Below, in pieces: positions 36,519 to 46,863 of a stretch of DNA of 64,000 nucleotides; positions within the stretch are counted from its first letter, which is position 1, and every line of letters begins with the position of its first letter. The notes beneath the pieces are model-generated. The model ran no database searches, had not been told where the DNA came from, and saw nothing but the letters and a program-made list of their open reading frames with translations. A program made the translations under genes and the position numbers. The stretch comes from Sordaria brevicollis (lineage: Eukaryota; Ascomycota; Sordariomycetes; Sordariales; Sordariaceae). The DNA is taken from assembly GCA_033439795.1 (NCBI GenBank), contig JAUTDP010000003.1, forward strand, positions 1,550,001 through 1,614,000, written 5' to 3'.

Positions 36519-38485
36519 ATGACAGGAACCGGCCCCCGACGAACATCATCATCGGACGAAAGCAGGCCCTTGCTCAGCCATCATGATACCGAGGAATTGT
36601 TAACGGCGCGGTACCACTACGGGACCAACAACGGCACGGACCTCAACAACAATGCCGCCGTGATCGGAGGACAGAACAACGACAATGTCGATGGCAACAA
36701 CAGAGATGGTGATGATGATGGATTGGACGACTTCAATTTCGACGACAGCCCGGATAACCCCCAAAACTGGCCGACGCCCTTCAAATGGAGTGTTGTGGCA
36801 TTGTTGGCCATGACGGCTTTTAGTGTGTATGTTTTTTCCCCATCTCACGTCAAATCTTATTTCATACCACCCATCATGAAGGCTCATCCATCACCTCCAT
36901 TCTCATCAAAATCCAGCCCACCCGAACTCCTCACCTTCCTCACCAACCCCCTCTCACCCACTTTCTAACACAAAATACTAACAACGCCACAGCACATTCA
37001 ACTGCATCTCCCTCGTCCCCCTCGCCCCCTCCATCATCCGCTCCCTCTCCCCCTCAGACCCCTCCTCCCCCCTGGCGCCCCATCCTCATCCTCCGGAGGC
37101 ATCTCCCAAAAATCCGCCTCCGTCCTCCTCGTAACAATCTGGGAACTCGGCGAAGCCGCCGGCCCGCTCCTCATCGCGCCCCTCTCCGAACTCTTCGGCC
37201 GCTACCCCACCTTGAACATCTCCAACATTCTCCTCATCTTCTTCACCATCTTGACCGCCACCGCCACCTCCATTCCCACCCTTATCTTGGCCAGATGTTT
37301 GACAGGGCTGGCGGTTGCTAGCAATGTGCTCAACCCGGCTATAGTAGGGGATATGTTCCCTAGCGACCAAAGGGGGAGTCCGATGAGTATGATCTTCGTG
37401 GCGCCCCTGGTGGGAGGAGCGTTGGGGCCGGCGATTGCGAGCGCGGTGGCGGAGAGTGTGGGGTGGCGGAATGTGGTGTGGGGAGCGGCGGGGTTGAGTA
37501 CGGCGTGTGAGGTGTTGTTTCTTTGCTTGTTTAAGGAGACTTACAAGGTTGCGATTATCAAGCGCCGCTTAAAAGAGAAGACAAGGTTGGCGGATCAGGC
37601 GAATGCTCTGCTTGGCGGTGGTGGTGGGGGGAGGAGACAGAGGGGGCATAAGAGAAGTTACTCGGAGATGAGTATCGGCAGCAAAAGGGACGCGTGGAGG
37701 AAGCTCAGGGATTCGGTTTTGAGGCCGTTTTTGGTGGTGTTTGGAAGTGGATTGCTTATGGCGTTGAGTTTGTTGGGGAGCGTGACATTTAGTTTCTTTT
37801 ATGTGATTAGCGTCACGTTGCCGGAGATTTTGGATGGGTATGGGTTGGAGGGCGGGGTGAAGGGGTTGTGTTTTATGGGGTTTAGTGAGTTTTCTTTCTT
37901 TCCTTTCCTTTTCTCTTTTCACTGATGACATACTGACCTGTGTGCCAAACAGCGGTCGGTTCCTTCGTCGCCGTCCTAATCTGCAACGCCTTCCTCGACC
38001 GCATCTACATCGCCCTTCGCGACCGGGACCTCGCTCTCACCCAACCTTGCTCGCCCGACGATTGCATCCCGAAGGAAAAACCCGAGTACAGACTCCCGCT
38101 GACAATAATCGGCGCGTTCAGCATGCCCTTTGCCATTTCGTTCTACGGCTGGGTTGCCCACCTTTCGCTTCCGTTACCCTTCCTGCTCATCGCATGCGCC
38201 TTGATCGGAGCTAATGCGATGTTGACACTCATCCCGCTCATGGCGTACGTGGTGGACGCGTTCGGCTTGTTTTCGGCGTCTGCCATGACGGGTGTCATTG
38301 TGAGCAGATGTCTGATGGGCACCTTCCTGCCGTTGACTACCGCGCCGTTGGTGGATGCGTTTGGGTATGGATGGGGTTTCATGGTGTTTGGCGCCGTGAG
38401 TATGGCGTTGGCGCCGATTAGCGTGGTGGTGTTTAGGTATGGCGAGAGGTGGAGGAGCTTTTGCAAGTATTCGAGGGCGGAGTGA
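36519..38485 (+). CDS. MFS transporter, DHA1 family (multidrug/polyamine type)
   Basis: Exons 36519-36826, 36993-37884 and 37953-38485; introns of 166 and 68 nt with CTAAC/CTGAC branch sites. The ATG at 36519 has a strong context (CCAAAATGA). The N-terminal about 85 residues are hydrophilic, Asn/Asp-rich and carry RPLL. DNPQNWPTPFKW marks the start of TM1, as in DHA1 drug:H+ antiporters. WELGEAAGPLLIAPLSELFGR is motif A; DAWRKLRDSVLRPF ends the central loop; DRIYIALRDRD and PEYRLPL follow. The frame needs one extra base in the C6 run 37067-37072, between SLSPSDPSSP and GAPSSSSGGISQ. With it the total is 1734 nt, 577 aa, and all three exons agree. Confidence 0.82.
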
Positions 38486-39937
38486 GGCTCTTTGAGTCTT
38501 GCTCGGTGTTGGTGATTGGGTGTTGAAAGAAGAGCGATAGGGGGAAATTTGGTGCCTTTTGGTTTTTGCTGGGACGGGGATGGGCATCGGAATGGCAGAT
38601 GCCAATTGGAGAAGGGGTGACGATATACGACTTTTGGATACTACGACATGGACATGATTGGGAATGATGGAAAATGGACGATGGATACATATACGAACGA
38701 ACGCATTGGATGGGAAAAGTTGGGAAATGGGTTTGCATGATATCACGACATTGACTTGATTGGGCGACGACAAAAAGTTGGGATAACGACAAAAGTTTGG
38801 ATTGGTATTTCTTGGGCGTATGGCTCATGTGGATGGATGGTTTGCATTGGCGATTGGCGCGTTGCTTCTTTTTTTCCATTGTGGGTTGGTCTACAAAAGC
38901 ATATAAAAATAAAAGGTCTCCTTTTGATTGAAGTGGCTGTTGCCGACTTCCATGGTGTTTTGCAAGCACGGAGCAAGAGATAAATGTGTCCGTGGTCGGA
39001 GCTCCGAGGCGCAGTACCAGTGTCCGTTTTGCTGCCTTTCGAGATCGAACCCGAATGCGCTGCTATCAATTGACCACACCAATCAGCCTGAAACCTGTTA
39101 GCCACTCAATTGTACACTAACAATTTCCACTGCATGCATTATACCGTCATTGGCACCTCATTTTTCCTACCACCGATCCTTCCTGCGTTCTTCGTTTGTC
39201 CATAGCACTGGCTGCTTCCTTCCCACACTGCAACAGCGAACATCGAACAACATTCTCGTGGCGCCATTGGTGCAGTACAATGTCAGTCTCCGTGAGAAAA
39301 CTCGACGACCTGTGGCCACAAGGAAGGAACTATCTCGATGTGTCGGGACTCGACCGGGGAATGCAATCCGCCCTATCGCACGATGCCTGCAATCTCTTTG
39401 GGTAAAGATGGAAGGAGACATGGACGCATGATGGCAGGACGATTCCTGTGAGGAAGGAGGTCAGGGCTATCAACGACGGGAAGGCACCATCGAACGATGA
39501 TGAGCAAAATAGCCAATTGGAAGTTTGGTGGGCTACGAGGAATGCCATCTCTTACCTCGTCTTCGGAGCTCTTGCCTGGCTTTTTCTCTTCTTCTTTTTT
39601 CCCCTTCTTTTTTTCCACCCTGATCTCGATACATCATGTCTTCACCTCTTGTTCAAACTTTCGACATCTTGTCTCAATTGGTTGCTTACTCTGATGTATC
39701 GTCACCTCTCCATGTTTCCGCGGTCGGATATACCATATGGGCTGCCTTCCACTTCTTCAGTCACAATGGTGACTTGTTCTTCGACGTCCACCATGATCAT
39801 CACCAGGACCAAGAAAAAACGGTGGGCATTACGCTCCAGATTGTCCAATGTGTTCAGAGCTGACTTTCGACGTTTTTATCGCAGGTCAATTGCCATGTCT
39901 TCTCCCGACGGCAATGATCACGACACGCAGCGATGGT
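38486..39937. other. Intergenic region, no confident gene
   Basis: 1.45 kb of ordinary composition. A 75-codon frame at 39636-39863 starts with a fair ATG context but has no recognised domain. The right edge is the target duplication of the MITE. Confidence 0.4.
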
Positions 39938-39945
39938 GATGGGAG

Positions 39946-40317
39946 CAGCGCTGGCAACAAGTCAAATCAAGTCAAGTAGGTCTCTTCAACTTGATTGAGT
40001 GGGTCCAGATAAACCCGGTATTTATTTATTTGGCTATTTGGCAAGTTTGGTCAAGTAGTGCCAAGACCTGGCCCGGGTCTAACCCGGCCCCACTCCGAAA
40101 CCCGGGCCGGCCACCCCGGGCTTCCCGGGGACAATTTTTCAGTATTTTTACCACTACAAAAATTCTGCCGGTATGCCAAGAAAGGCGGCCAAGTAGAACA
40201 AATAAGTCAAATAGGGATTCCAAACTTGATTGACAACAAGGGGATCCCTTATTTACTTACTTACTTGGTTAATTTACTTGATTTGGACCCACCCTACTTG
40301 ACTTGTTTCCAGCGCTG
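39946..40317. mobile_element. hAT-type MITE, 372 bp, perfect 8-bp target duplication
   Basis: Terminal inverted repeats begin CAGCGCTGG(C/A)AACAAG and continue GTCAAGTAGG with GTGGGTCCA further in. The 8-bp direct repeat GATGGGAG flanks both ends (39938-39945 and 40318-40325), as hAT transposases produce. The interior is non-coding, with GC-rich CCCGGG palindromes (40070-40130) and ACTT/TTAC repeats. It shows no RIP. Confidence 0.88.
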
Positions 40318-40325
40318 GATGGGAG

Positions 40326-40662
40326 CGCCGACAATGGTCGCGATACGATTTTGTGTTGATGGTAGGCGTGGTGATGCAATGGCTAGGCGGCCTCCTCTTG
40401 GGGCGCTTGGTTCCTTGGTTCGGCCCACCAGCCGCCGGAACAATGCCACCCTGCCGCCGCATCATTGTGCTAGCGCTGACATCTATCGATAACCTACAAT
40501 TTTACATTGTCATTAAAATTCCTGGAGTCCTCAACATTCATTGCGGCTGCCTCCGTTTTGTCGTTTCCTTATTATACCGCGAACACCTATCATTCAGAAT
40601 TGTTCAGCCTGGGTCCGTATGCCTTACGTGAAACCTCTTTCAGCCTTCAAACCGCCGCCAAG
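40326..40662. promoter_or_regulatory. Upstream region of the TPR-ankyrin-TIR-like gene
   Basis: The MITE lies about 345 bp before the start codon, so it is within or next to the promoter. The frame is open upstream of 40663, but there is no ATG in this frame from 40507 to 40662. Confidence 0.4.
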
Positions 40663-42906
40663 ATGTTGTCACCTTCACCACAGCGTTCAAATTCCGACCC
40701 CATGACTCGACCAGCCAGCAGGATCATGGTACCCATCAGAAGTCTCACCGAACCAATCCATCGCGCAACAACACCAACGGACCCCAAGAAACTCATCTCT
40801 ACATGGACCGAACTGGATCGCCTAGGCATGTACCACACTTCTCGCTCTCAGTTCGAGCTCGGTCTGCGGGCCTTCACCCGCGCGCTTCACCTATGCTCGC
40901 TCTACCCGACTGTCCTAGGCCCTCGTCGGCCGTTGGTGCTTATCAGCTTGGGTTGGACCAACCGCATGTTCGGCCGCTATGATCAGGCGGTCGCTTATCT
41001 GCAGCAGGCAATGGATGAGTTGGAGCAGGACGACTATATCGATAACTGGGGTACGAATGTAGGTGGGCCCGGCAGGTGGATTTATACGTGGTCGGAGCTT
41101 GCCATAACATGGCAGTTGATGGGGCGGCTGAGGGATGCCGCAAAGGCGTGGAGGGACATGTACGAGATGGCCAGGACGAGCGGACTGGAGTGGCCCTGGG
41201 AGGGTGCGTATGGCAGGCTGGAGTGCATGTGTAGGGCGGCGGGAAATGAAGGGGTGGTCAGTTATTTGATGGCTGCCGAGGCCATAGAGGGAGCTGCCCC
41301 TGGGAAAACCGAAAATTGTGAAGGGGAAACGAATGAGTTTGCCAGAGAAGAGGCGAAAAGACTGTTAAGGGTGGCAGTGGAAAGCCTCAAGGAAAGGATA
41401 CAGCTGGCTACTCAGGTCAGGCAAGGGTTTGGCGACATGGATGATGAAAGAGTGGTCGAAGATGGAGCGGACATCGAGACGGTCCGGAAGAAGTACCAAG
41501 CCAGGGCCTGGCAGATCATCGGGTATTCTAGGCTGAGCCTTGCTTATTCAACCATTGCAGCCCTCGGAGGACCGGATACCGAGCAGGAAGAGATGAGGCA
41601 ATTGTCCATCCAAACTGCGCAAGAGGGCGTGAGGCTAGCAAGGGCGCAGAAGGATACGACCGTGACTGCTTTGGCGCATTTCTACTACGGCAAGGCATTG
41701 TTGGCGGATGGTCAGCAAGAAGCGCTCAAACACCTCAACCTCGATCCCGGATTCTGCACACCAGCGATCGCCCTTTGCAAACAACCGTCGGTGGAACACA
41801 GAGGTTACCTCCAGGAGCTTGTTGACTTGGACGTTGACTTGAACCTGTTGGACGAACACGGCTACAGCGCAATGGATTACGTTGTGTTTGTTGGCGACGC
41901 CGAAGCGGAATCAATACTAGTCGCAGGCTTGAAGAAGCAATTTGGGGACGACGGGCAAAAGGTGGCCTTGCTTCAAGAAGGTGCTAGGTTACGGAAAGCC
42001 TACCGCGAGCTCTTCCAGGAACAGCTGCGCCCTGTCCTGCTGGAAGGTGGTGAAGACTGTCTGCACAAATTGCGCAGAGTGTATGCAGAGGCTTTGAACA
42101 CAGATGCAGAAAAAAGGCGCATGTTCGATCATCTCAAGCACCTCTCGTATGCCGAGTTTGTCAAGTTTGGAAGGTTGCCTAGGTCCAGCGATGGACTGCA
42201 CAAACCGTTTAGACCTGGGACGGATGACGGGAGCTACATCATATTCTTTTCTTACAGGTGGATCAACAAGGACCCAGCATTGCGATCACCAGATGATGCC
42301 GACAACACGCAATACAAGCGGATGATTGATGCGGTGGATTTGTTCTTGCAAGAACATCCAGAGGTGGATCAGGAGAAGTTGTGCATATGGATGGTAAGTC
42401 TTCTTTGGTTCGCATTGACCTGCTAGACAAGCCTCAAGAAGAGCTCGAAAGAAAAACACATGCAGGAATAAAAGGAGTGAAGTATGGTTGAACACAACTA
42501 ACACGTGTTCCAGGACTTCGCCTGCGTCGACCAAGACAACCCGAGCGCCGGGGTCGCCGCCCTTCCCATGATTCTTTCCCAATGCGACGCCGTCATCAGC
42601 CTAGTAGACGACGAATACTACGACCGTGCCTGGTGCTCCGTAGAAGTACTGTTAATCCAGACGCTTCAACGCGCATACGGCGTGCACAAATGGTACGAGC
42701 ATGTGTTGATACCGGGGTCGTCTGGGTCAGAAGAAGGCGAATACACCGAGGGCAAGCTCGTGGACGCTGGTAGGCCGGTCAAAAGGTGGAATTTGCTGTG
42801 TCCAATCTTGCAAAAGGATATCAACATGGCCGAGAAGAAGTTGAGCTTGGAGAGTGATCGACCGAGGGTGATGTTTCTGGAGAGGCAGAGTCGGCTTTTG
42901 GGTTGA
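40663..42906 (+). CDS. TPR-ankyrin-TIR-like domain protein (intact paralogue)
   Basis: Exons 40663-42393 and 42514-42906, intron 120 nt with AACTAAC branch site; 707 aa. The ATG at 40663 (CCAAGATGT) is the first in frame. An N-terminal half made of TPR-like helix pairs is visible (LISLGWTNRMFGRYDQAVAYLQQAM; LAITWQLMGRLRDAAKAW; ALAHFYYGKALLADGQQEALKH). One ankyrin-like repeat follows (LLDEHGYSAMDYVVFVGDAEAESILVAGL). From residue 525 a TIR-like fold begins: YIIFFSYRWIN, then KLCIWMDFACVDQD, LPMILSQCDAVISLV, YDRAWCSVEVLLIQ. The D-x-x-C-[IV]-D-Q and R-x-W-C-x-x-E signatures recur in TIR-like domains of other eukaryotes. A role in signalling or cell-death/incompatibility is inference. A second copy lies at 57910-60672. 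The intron sits at the same codon boundary (after CIWM) in both. Confidence 0.8.
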
Positions 42907-43156
42907 TTGGACGGTCAACGGAGAAGTGTGAACGTGGCTAACAATAACATGTCAACATCTGTTGGAGGCTGAACGGCGACAGGAAAAAGGTGGTGTATTT
43001 CCTAGGTCAGGGAAAGAAGAGAAACGGAGCCAGGGCCAGCTGAGGCTAAATACCCTGGAAGGGCATGCCTGTGAATGGCAAGGCCAGTGAATGGCAGGAC
43101 CTTCCAACAACATCAGCGTCGTAGACCGCACTACGACTAAGATTACCTCTACGTAA

Positions 43157-45444
43157 CTAAGGTGCCATAGGTCTCGGCCAGTTTAGCGATATCCACGCTT
43201 GCCACGAAGGTGGAACATACCATTGCATCCGCCTTTCCTCCCACTTTTTCTCCATGCACCTCCTGTATCTCTCTCTCTCCTCCATCAACTCCATCCGTAT
43301 CTCCTCAGCCTCCTGTCTAGTCATCAGCCCACTGCCGACCTCCTTCCTGATCATGTCCATCAACTCGGTTGGCAGGTGCGGCCTATTTGCTTCCCGTTCA
43401 CCCTCACCATTCCGCAACTTATCCAATACCTCCCCTGCACCTTGTCCACCTCTTTCCATCAACAACTCCAACACCTCCCTCGGCACCTTATTCACCCAAT
43501 CCTGTTCTTGCGTGGAGTCTAACAAGGGATCACCAAACCATTCCCCGCTCTGGGGGGGTACATTCGCCGTCGACACAATCCTTTGTTCCGGGTCCACGAG
43601 ACTAACCTGCACGAGCCTCACCCGTCCAGGTTGCGTCTTATTTTCCAGTTCCAACCCAGAAAACCGGTGGTGCATGGTATTCGGCCACGCGACGATCTTG
43701 CCTGGTGTGAGGGCGATGTGGCCGAGGGTTTGTACCGGGAGCGTGTTTCCCGGGGGCCCTCTTCGGGAGGTATCAAATTCGGAGGAGATTTTTTGAGACC
43801 ACTGGGTGCTGCTAGAAGGGATAGAAGGGACAGAAGGGGGCTCAAACAAAGGCCGTCCCTTCATTTCCTCCCTTTCCTGATTTGCACCATCTTCGTCGTC
43901 GTCGTCTTCTTCTTCGACTAAAGATATGCAGGTGCCGTAGATTCGCTCGAGGTAGGATCCCATCCAGGGTGCTTCGTCTTCGAAGTCGCCGGGTAGACCG
44001 TAGTTTTTGATGTAGGGGTGGGTGGGGACGCGGAGGGAGATGGTGGGGTTTGGGGGATTGGGGCTGGGATTGGGGTTGGGATTGGGGTTGGGATTGGGAT
44101 TGGGATTGGTGGTGGTGACATTGCTGGCGTCGACGCAATACAAAAAGTTGGCGACGATGCGCTCGTTGAGTTGGCCTTCTAGTTGCCAGTTGCCGGCGGG
44201 AAGTGTTGGATTTGAGGGGGTTAGGGAGATGGTGGTGAATTTGATGATTACTTGGAGACCGGAGGATTGGTATTTGTTTCGGAGGTCGTCGTCGGAGGAG
44301 GACGATGAGACATACTGGGAGGAAGGATCGAACCAATCTGCTGACCAGTCATCGGGAAGAAGAGGTTCGCGGATGGCGTGCCATTTGAGTTTGGCGAGGG
44401 TTTGTGCGCGGGGGGTGAGGAGGTGGAAGGCGGGTTTTGCTGTGTTTGTTAGCGTTTGGTCCGGGAAGGAGGTCGGAGAGGGTTCTTACAAGCATCATCA
44501 ACCTCAATCCCCTTCATCTCCCTATCCAACCATTTATCCTCATCAAAGTCTCCCTCACTATCCCCAATATCATGTGGATACCCAACCCCAGGCACAACCT
44601 CCCCAAACTCCCTCTCATACCCCTCCAAAACCTCGAGGTCCAACTTCTCCCACAACTTAACCCTAACCTCCAACCCCCCCTCCTCTTCACCAACCTCATA
44701 CATCTTACCACTCATCCACTCCACCCGCTCCGCCTGACACGATCTCTTTTTGTTTCTAGCCCCAAACAAAATCTTGTTCCACGCCGGGATCGCCGCCTCG
44801 GTTATTAGGTCCTCCAATGCCGAGTAGATTTCGGGGTAGTGAGAGGGGTGGAGGTTGTTGATGTAACTCGTGAATTTGACCTTTTCAGGCGAGGAGGATG
44901 AGGAGGATGAGAAGGTGAGGTTGCTGGGTAATAACTGTATTTTTTCGGACCAGTATGAGTCGGGGATATCTGGTCGAGGGGGGATGCGGAGGCCGAGGGA
45001 GTAGGACTCGACGTCGTTGTCGTCGGTTTTGAGACCGGATTGGCCGGGGAGGAGGGGGGTTGGATGGGCTTTACTTCCCGGCCATTTTATGGGGTTGGAA
45101 AGGGTGACGATTTCTTCCTGGAGGAAATGGGACCGGTTGAAGACGAAGGGGTGGAGGCTTGGGTCGATTAGGTCTTGCACTGTGTTGTTTGTGCCGGGTC
45201 GCCAGTTTGGGCCAGATGGTGACCGGGAGTGGTTGGTTTCGAGCTTGCTGAATGCTGTAATGAAATCTTGGTGGAGGGACGAAGAAGGAGGAACGATGGT
45301 GGTGGACTTGATAACGGTCTGGCCGTGGCAAGTCCCAAAGTCGCGGAGGGTTTGCGACCAGGATTCGTCTGAGTGGACGTCGAGGATGGGGATGAGGGAG
45401 GTGGAGAGGGAGGTGGTGGCTTTGTGGCGGAGTTCGAGGATGCA
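43157..45444 (-). CDS. DUF4246 domain protein, main body
   Basis: Minus strand: exon 45444-44490, intron 44440-44489 (50 nt, CTAAC branch), exon 44439-43157. Family hallmarks: CILELRHKA, then KSTTIVPPSSSLHQDF, KMYEVGEEEGGLEVRVKLW, KPAFHLLTPRAQ, and VIIKFTTISLTP..GNWQLEGQLNERIVANFLYCVDA. The C-terminal third includes QTLGHIALTPGKIVAWPNTMHHRFSGLE, a cupin-like metal-binding-type strand, and ends NWPRPMAP. The usual WHVEG..NEH pattern of the family reads WQLEG..NER here, so putative metal ligands are lost. An (Asn-Pro)n tract interrupts the core. The acceptor at 45445 has a GCTGAC branch site, but the matching donor exon is disturbed by the inserts described separately. Family function is unknown; 2-oxoglutarate oxygenase-like fold is suggested. 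Confidence 0.72.
44050..44108 (-). repeat. GGGATT-type microsatellite coding (Asn-Pro)n
   Basis: Plus strand units of GG(G)ATTGGG(G/T)TT; on the coding minus strand they give about nine Asn-Pro pairs within the DUF4246 protein. Confidence 0.8.
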
Positions 45445-46015
45445 CTTTTTTTTTCCTTTGTCAGCCCATATACATCTCATTTTCCCATACCAGTGCAGTA
45501 CCTCACATCCACACATGGCAGACAGTTCAACAACATCCAAGGAGGGCAGGCAGAGAGAGACAACATACGAAATCAAAACACCCCCCCGTCACCACCCTCC
45601 CCCTCCTCATCCTCGGCAACCACCCCTTCTTTTCACCAAACAGGGCCTCCCACATCCCATCCTCATCTTCCTCTACTTACCTATAGCTCCTAGCACGCTA
45701 AAAGTCACGGGTAAGGTTGTTAGCGTTTTTGCGGGCGGTCCCCATACTGAGCCACGTAAGCACTAACAAACTGTTATCGCACGGACGAAAACTGCACTTT
45801 TCACCCGCAAAAAAATTGTTAGGCCTAGCCAAAAACTATGCCCCTTTTGTTAGTGTTCCTGTACAGACCTTCCAGACCTTCCAACAGACCTTCCACACAC
45901 GGTGTTCCTATATAGATTCCGTAAATTATAAGAGCACGTAGCCTATCCAGCCAGTAGGAGCACGTAGCTTGAGAGCCCGGGGAAGGGGAGGGACCGAATG
46001 GTCCCTTCCCGAACA
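45445..46015 (-). other. Insert-bearing gap in the DUF4246 gene
   Basis: 570 bp separates the N-terminal and main parts of the DUF4246 protein, where homologues would need only 10-20 residues. A GTAAGT donor near 45686 and the acceptor at 45445 could form a 240-nt intron. The rest contains two inverted-repeat elements, short CAGACCTTC tandem units (45865-45895) and a direct repeat GAGCACGTAGC (about 45931 and 45958). Confidence 0.4.
45722..45815. repeat. Small inverted-repeat element
   Basis: TTAGCGTTTTTGCGGGCG at the left matches the reverse complement of CACCCGCAAAAAAATTGTTAG at the right. Non-coding, about 95 bp; likely a MITE remnant. Confidence 0.45.
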
Positions 46016-46016
46016 C
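45853..46016. mobile_element. Putative Tc1/mariner-type MITE, 164 bp, TA-flanked
   Basis: The ends are GTGTTC(C/G)(T/G)G and the reverse complement, each flanked by TA (45851-45852, 46017-46018). Inner GACC is also shared. It sits at the point where the N-terminal DUF4246 frame hits a stop. Confidence 0.45.
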
Positions 46017-46392
46017 TAGTTCTCTAACCACTCCCCCCTCCACCTTTCTACCACTTCCTCATCAAAAACATCTCTTTCCCACCCCGGCAACTCTGTGATT
46101 TCGTTCATCAGATAAATCATGGCCACCTCTCGGACTTCTAAGAGTGGGGAGACGGTAAAGGGGATTTGGGTTATGGGGTGGTCGAGGATTCCCGGCTGTG
46201 GTCGTGGATGAGGGGATGGGTTGTTTGTGGAGGAGGTGTTGTCGCGTCGTTGGTGGATGTAGCCGAGTGGCCAGAGGCGGAGGGGGAGGTTGATGCCGGG
46301 GTAGAGGTGGGTGTGTTGGTTTTGGGGTTCATATTGGTCGTTTGATGGTGGTGGGCGTGGTGGTGAGCCAATTTATATATTCCGTCCTCCAT
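46016..46392 (-). pseudogene. N-terminal fragment of the DUF4246 gene
   Basis: The minus-strand frame reads YPGINLPLRLWPLGYIHQRR, then HPITQIPFTVSPLLEVREVA and MIYLMNEITELPGWERDVFD, EEVVERWRGEW, matching the N-terminal region of DUF4246 proteins, and stops at TAG (46016-46018). The nearest upstream ATGs (46392, 46335) are in a different frame, so a start or a frame shift near 46320 is unresolved. It probably belongs to the gene at 43157-45444, interrupted between them. Confidence 0.6.
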
Positions 46393-46863
46393 CTAGGTCT
46401 GGTTAGCTAGCTGACTTCTCACTTCATTGTATCGTCCGGAGGAGGTGTCCGCCCTTTTGGCACTAGTACCCGTAGCTACCTACTTGTAGTAAGTGCCGGT
46501 ATGGGAGACCTAAAAGGGGTAACCAGCGCCGGATTCATGACTCGGTGGTGTGTGTAGTTGAGAATTAACCGTGGTTTTGTTTCCGAAGGGATTTTGTATA
46601 GCGAAGAGACGAAAGATTAGGTATTTATCAGGAAGACGGACAATAATGAATGAATGAACTGAATTTTTCGACTACGTTCTACCACTAATTGATAATGAGT
46701 CGTGCCCGAAGACGGACAATAGTGTACAGAGAGGGAAAGGAAAGCGGGATCGGATTGGGGGAAGGGTTGGCTTGGCGAAGTCCGTCTTAGATGGTTTTTC
46801 GGGTGGTCGCTAACAGAAACCAACCTTGTCGTCGCACAATTGCGTTAGTGTACACGGTGTGCG
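46393..46863. other. Intergenic region with hairpin
   Basis: No gene seen. Near the right end GTTAGTGTACACGGTGTGCG with CTAAC (46845-46869) forms an imperfect palindrome that overlaps the stop codon of the next gene. Confidence 0.4.

Noticed and set aside
39636..39863. 75-codon frame with fair ATG context left of the MITE
   Set aside because: No domain, signal or homology that I can recognise; cannot be separated from chance.
40663..42906. HET (heterokaryon incompatibility) domain identity for the paralogue pair
   Set aside because: The C-x-D-Q and RAWC motifs are in a different order and context from HET; the TIR-like reading fits better.
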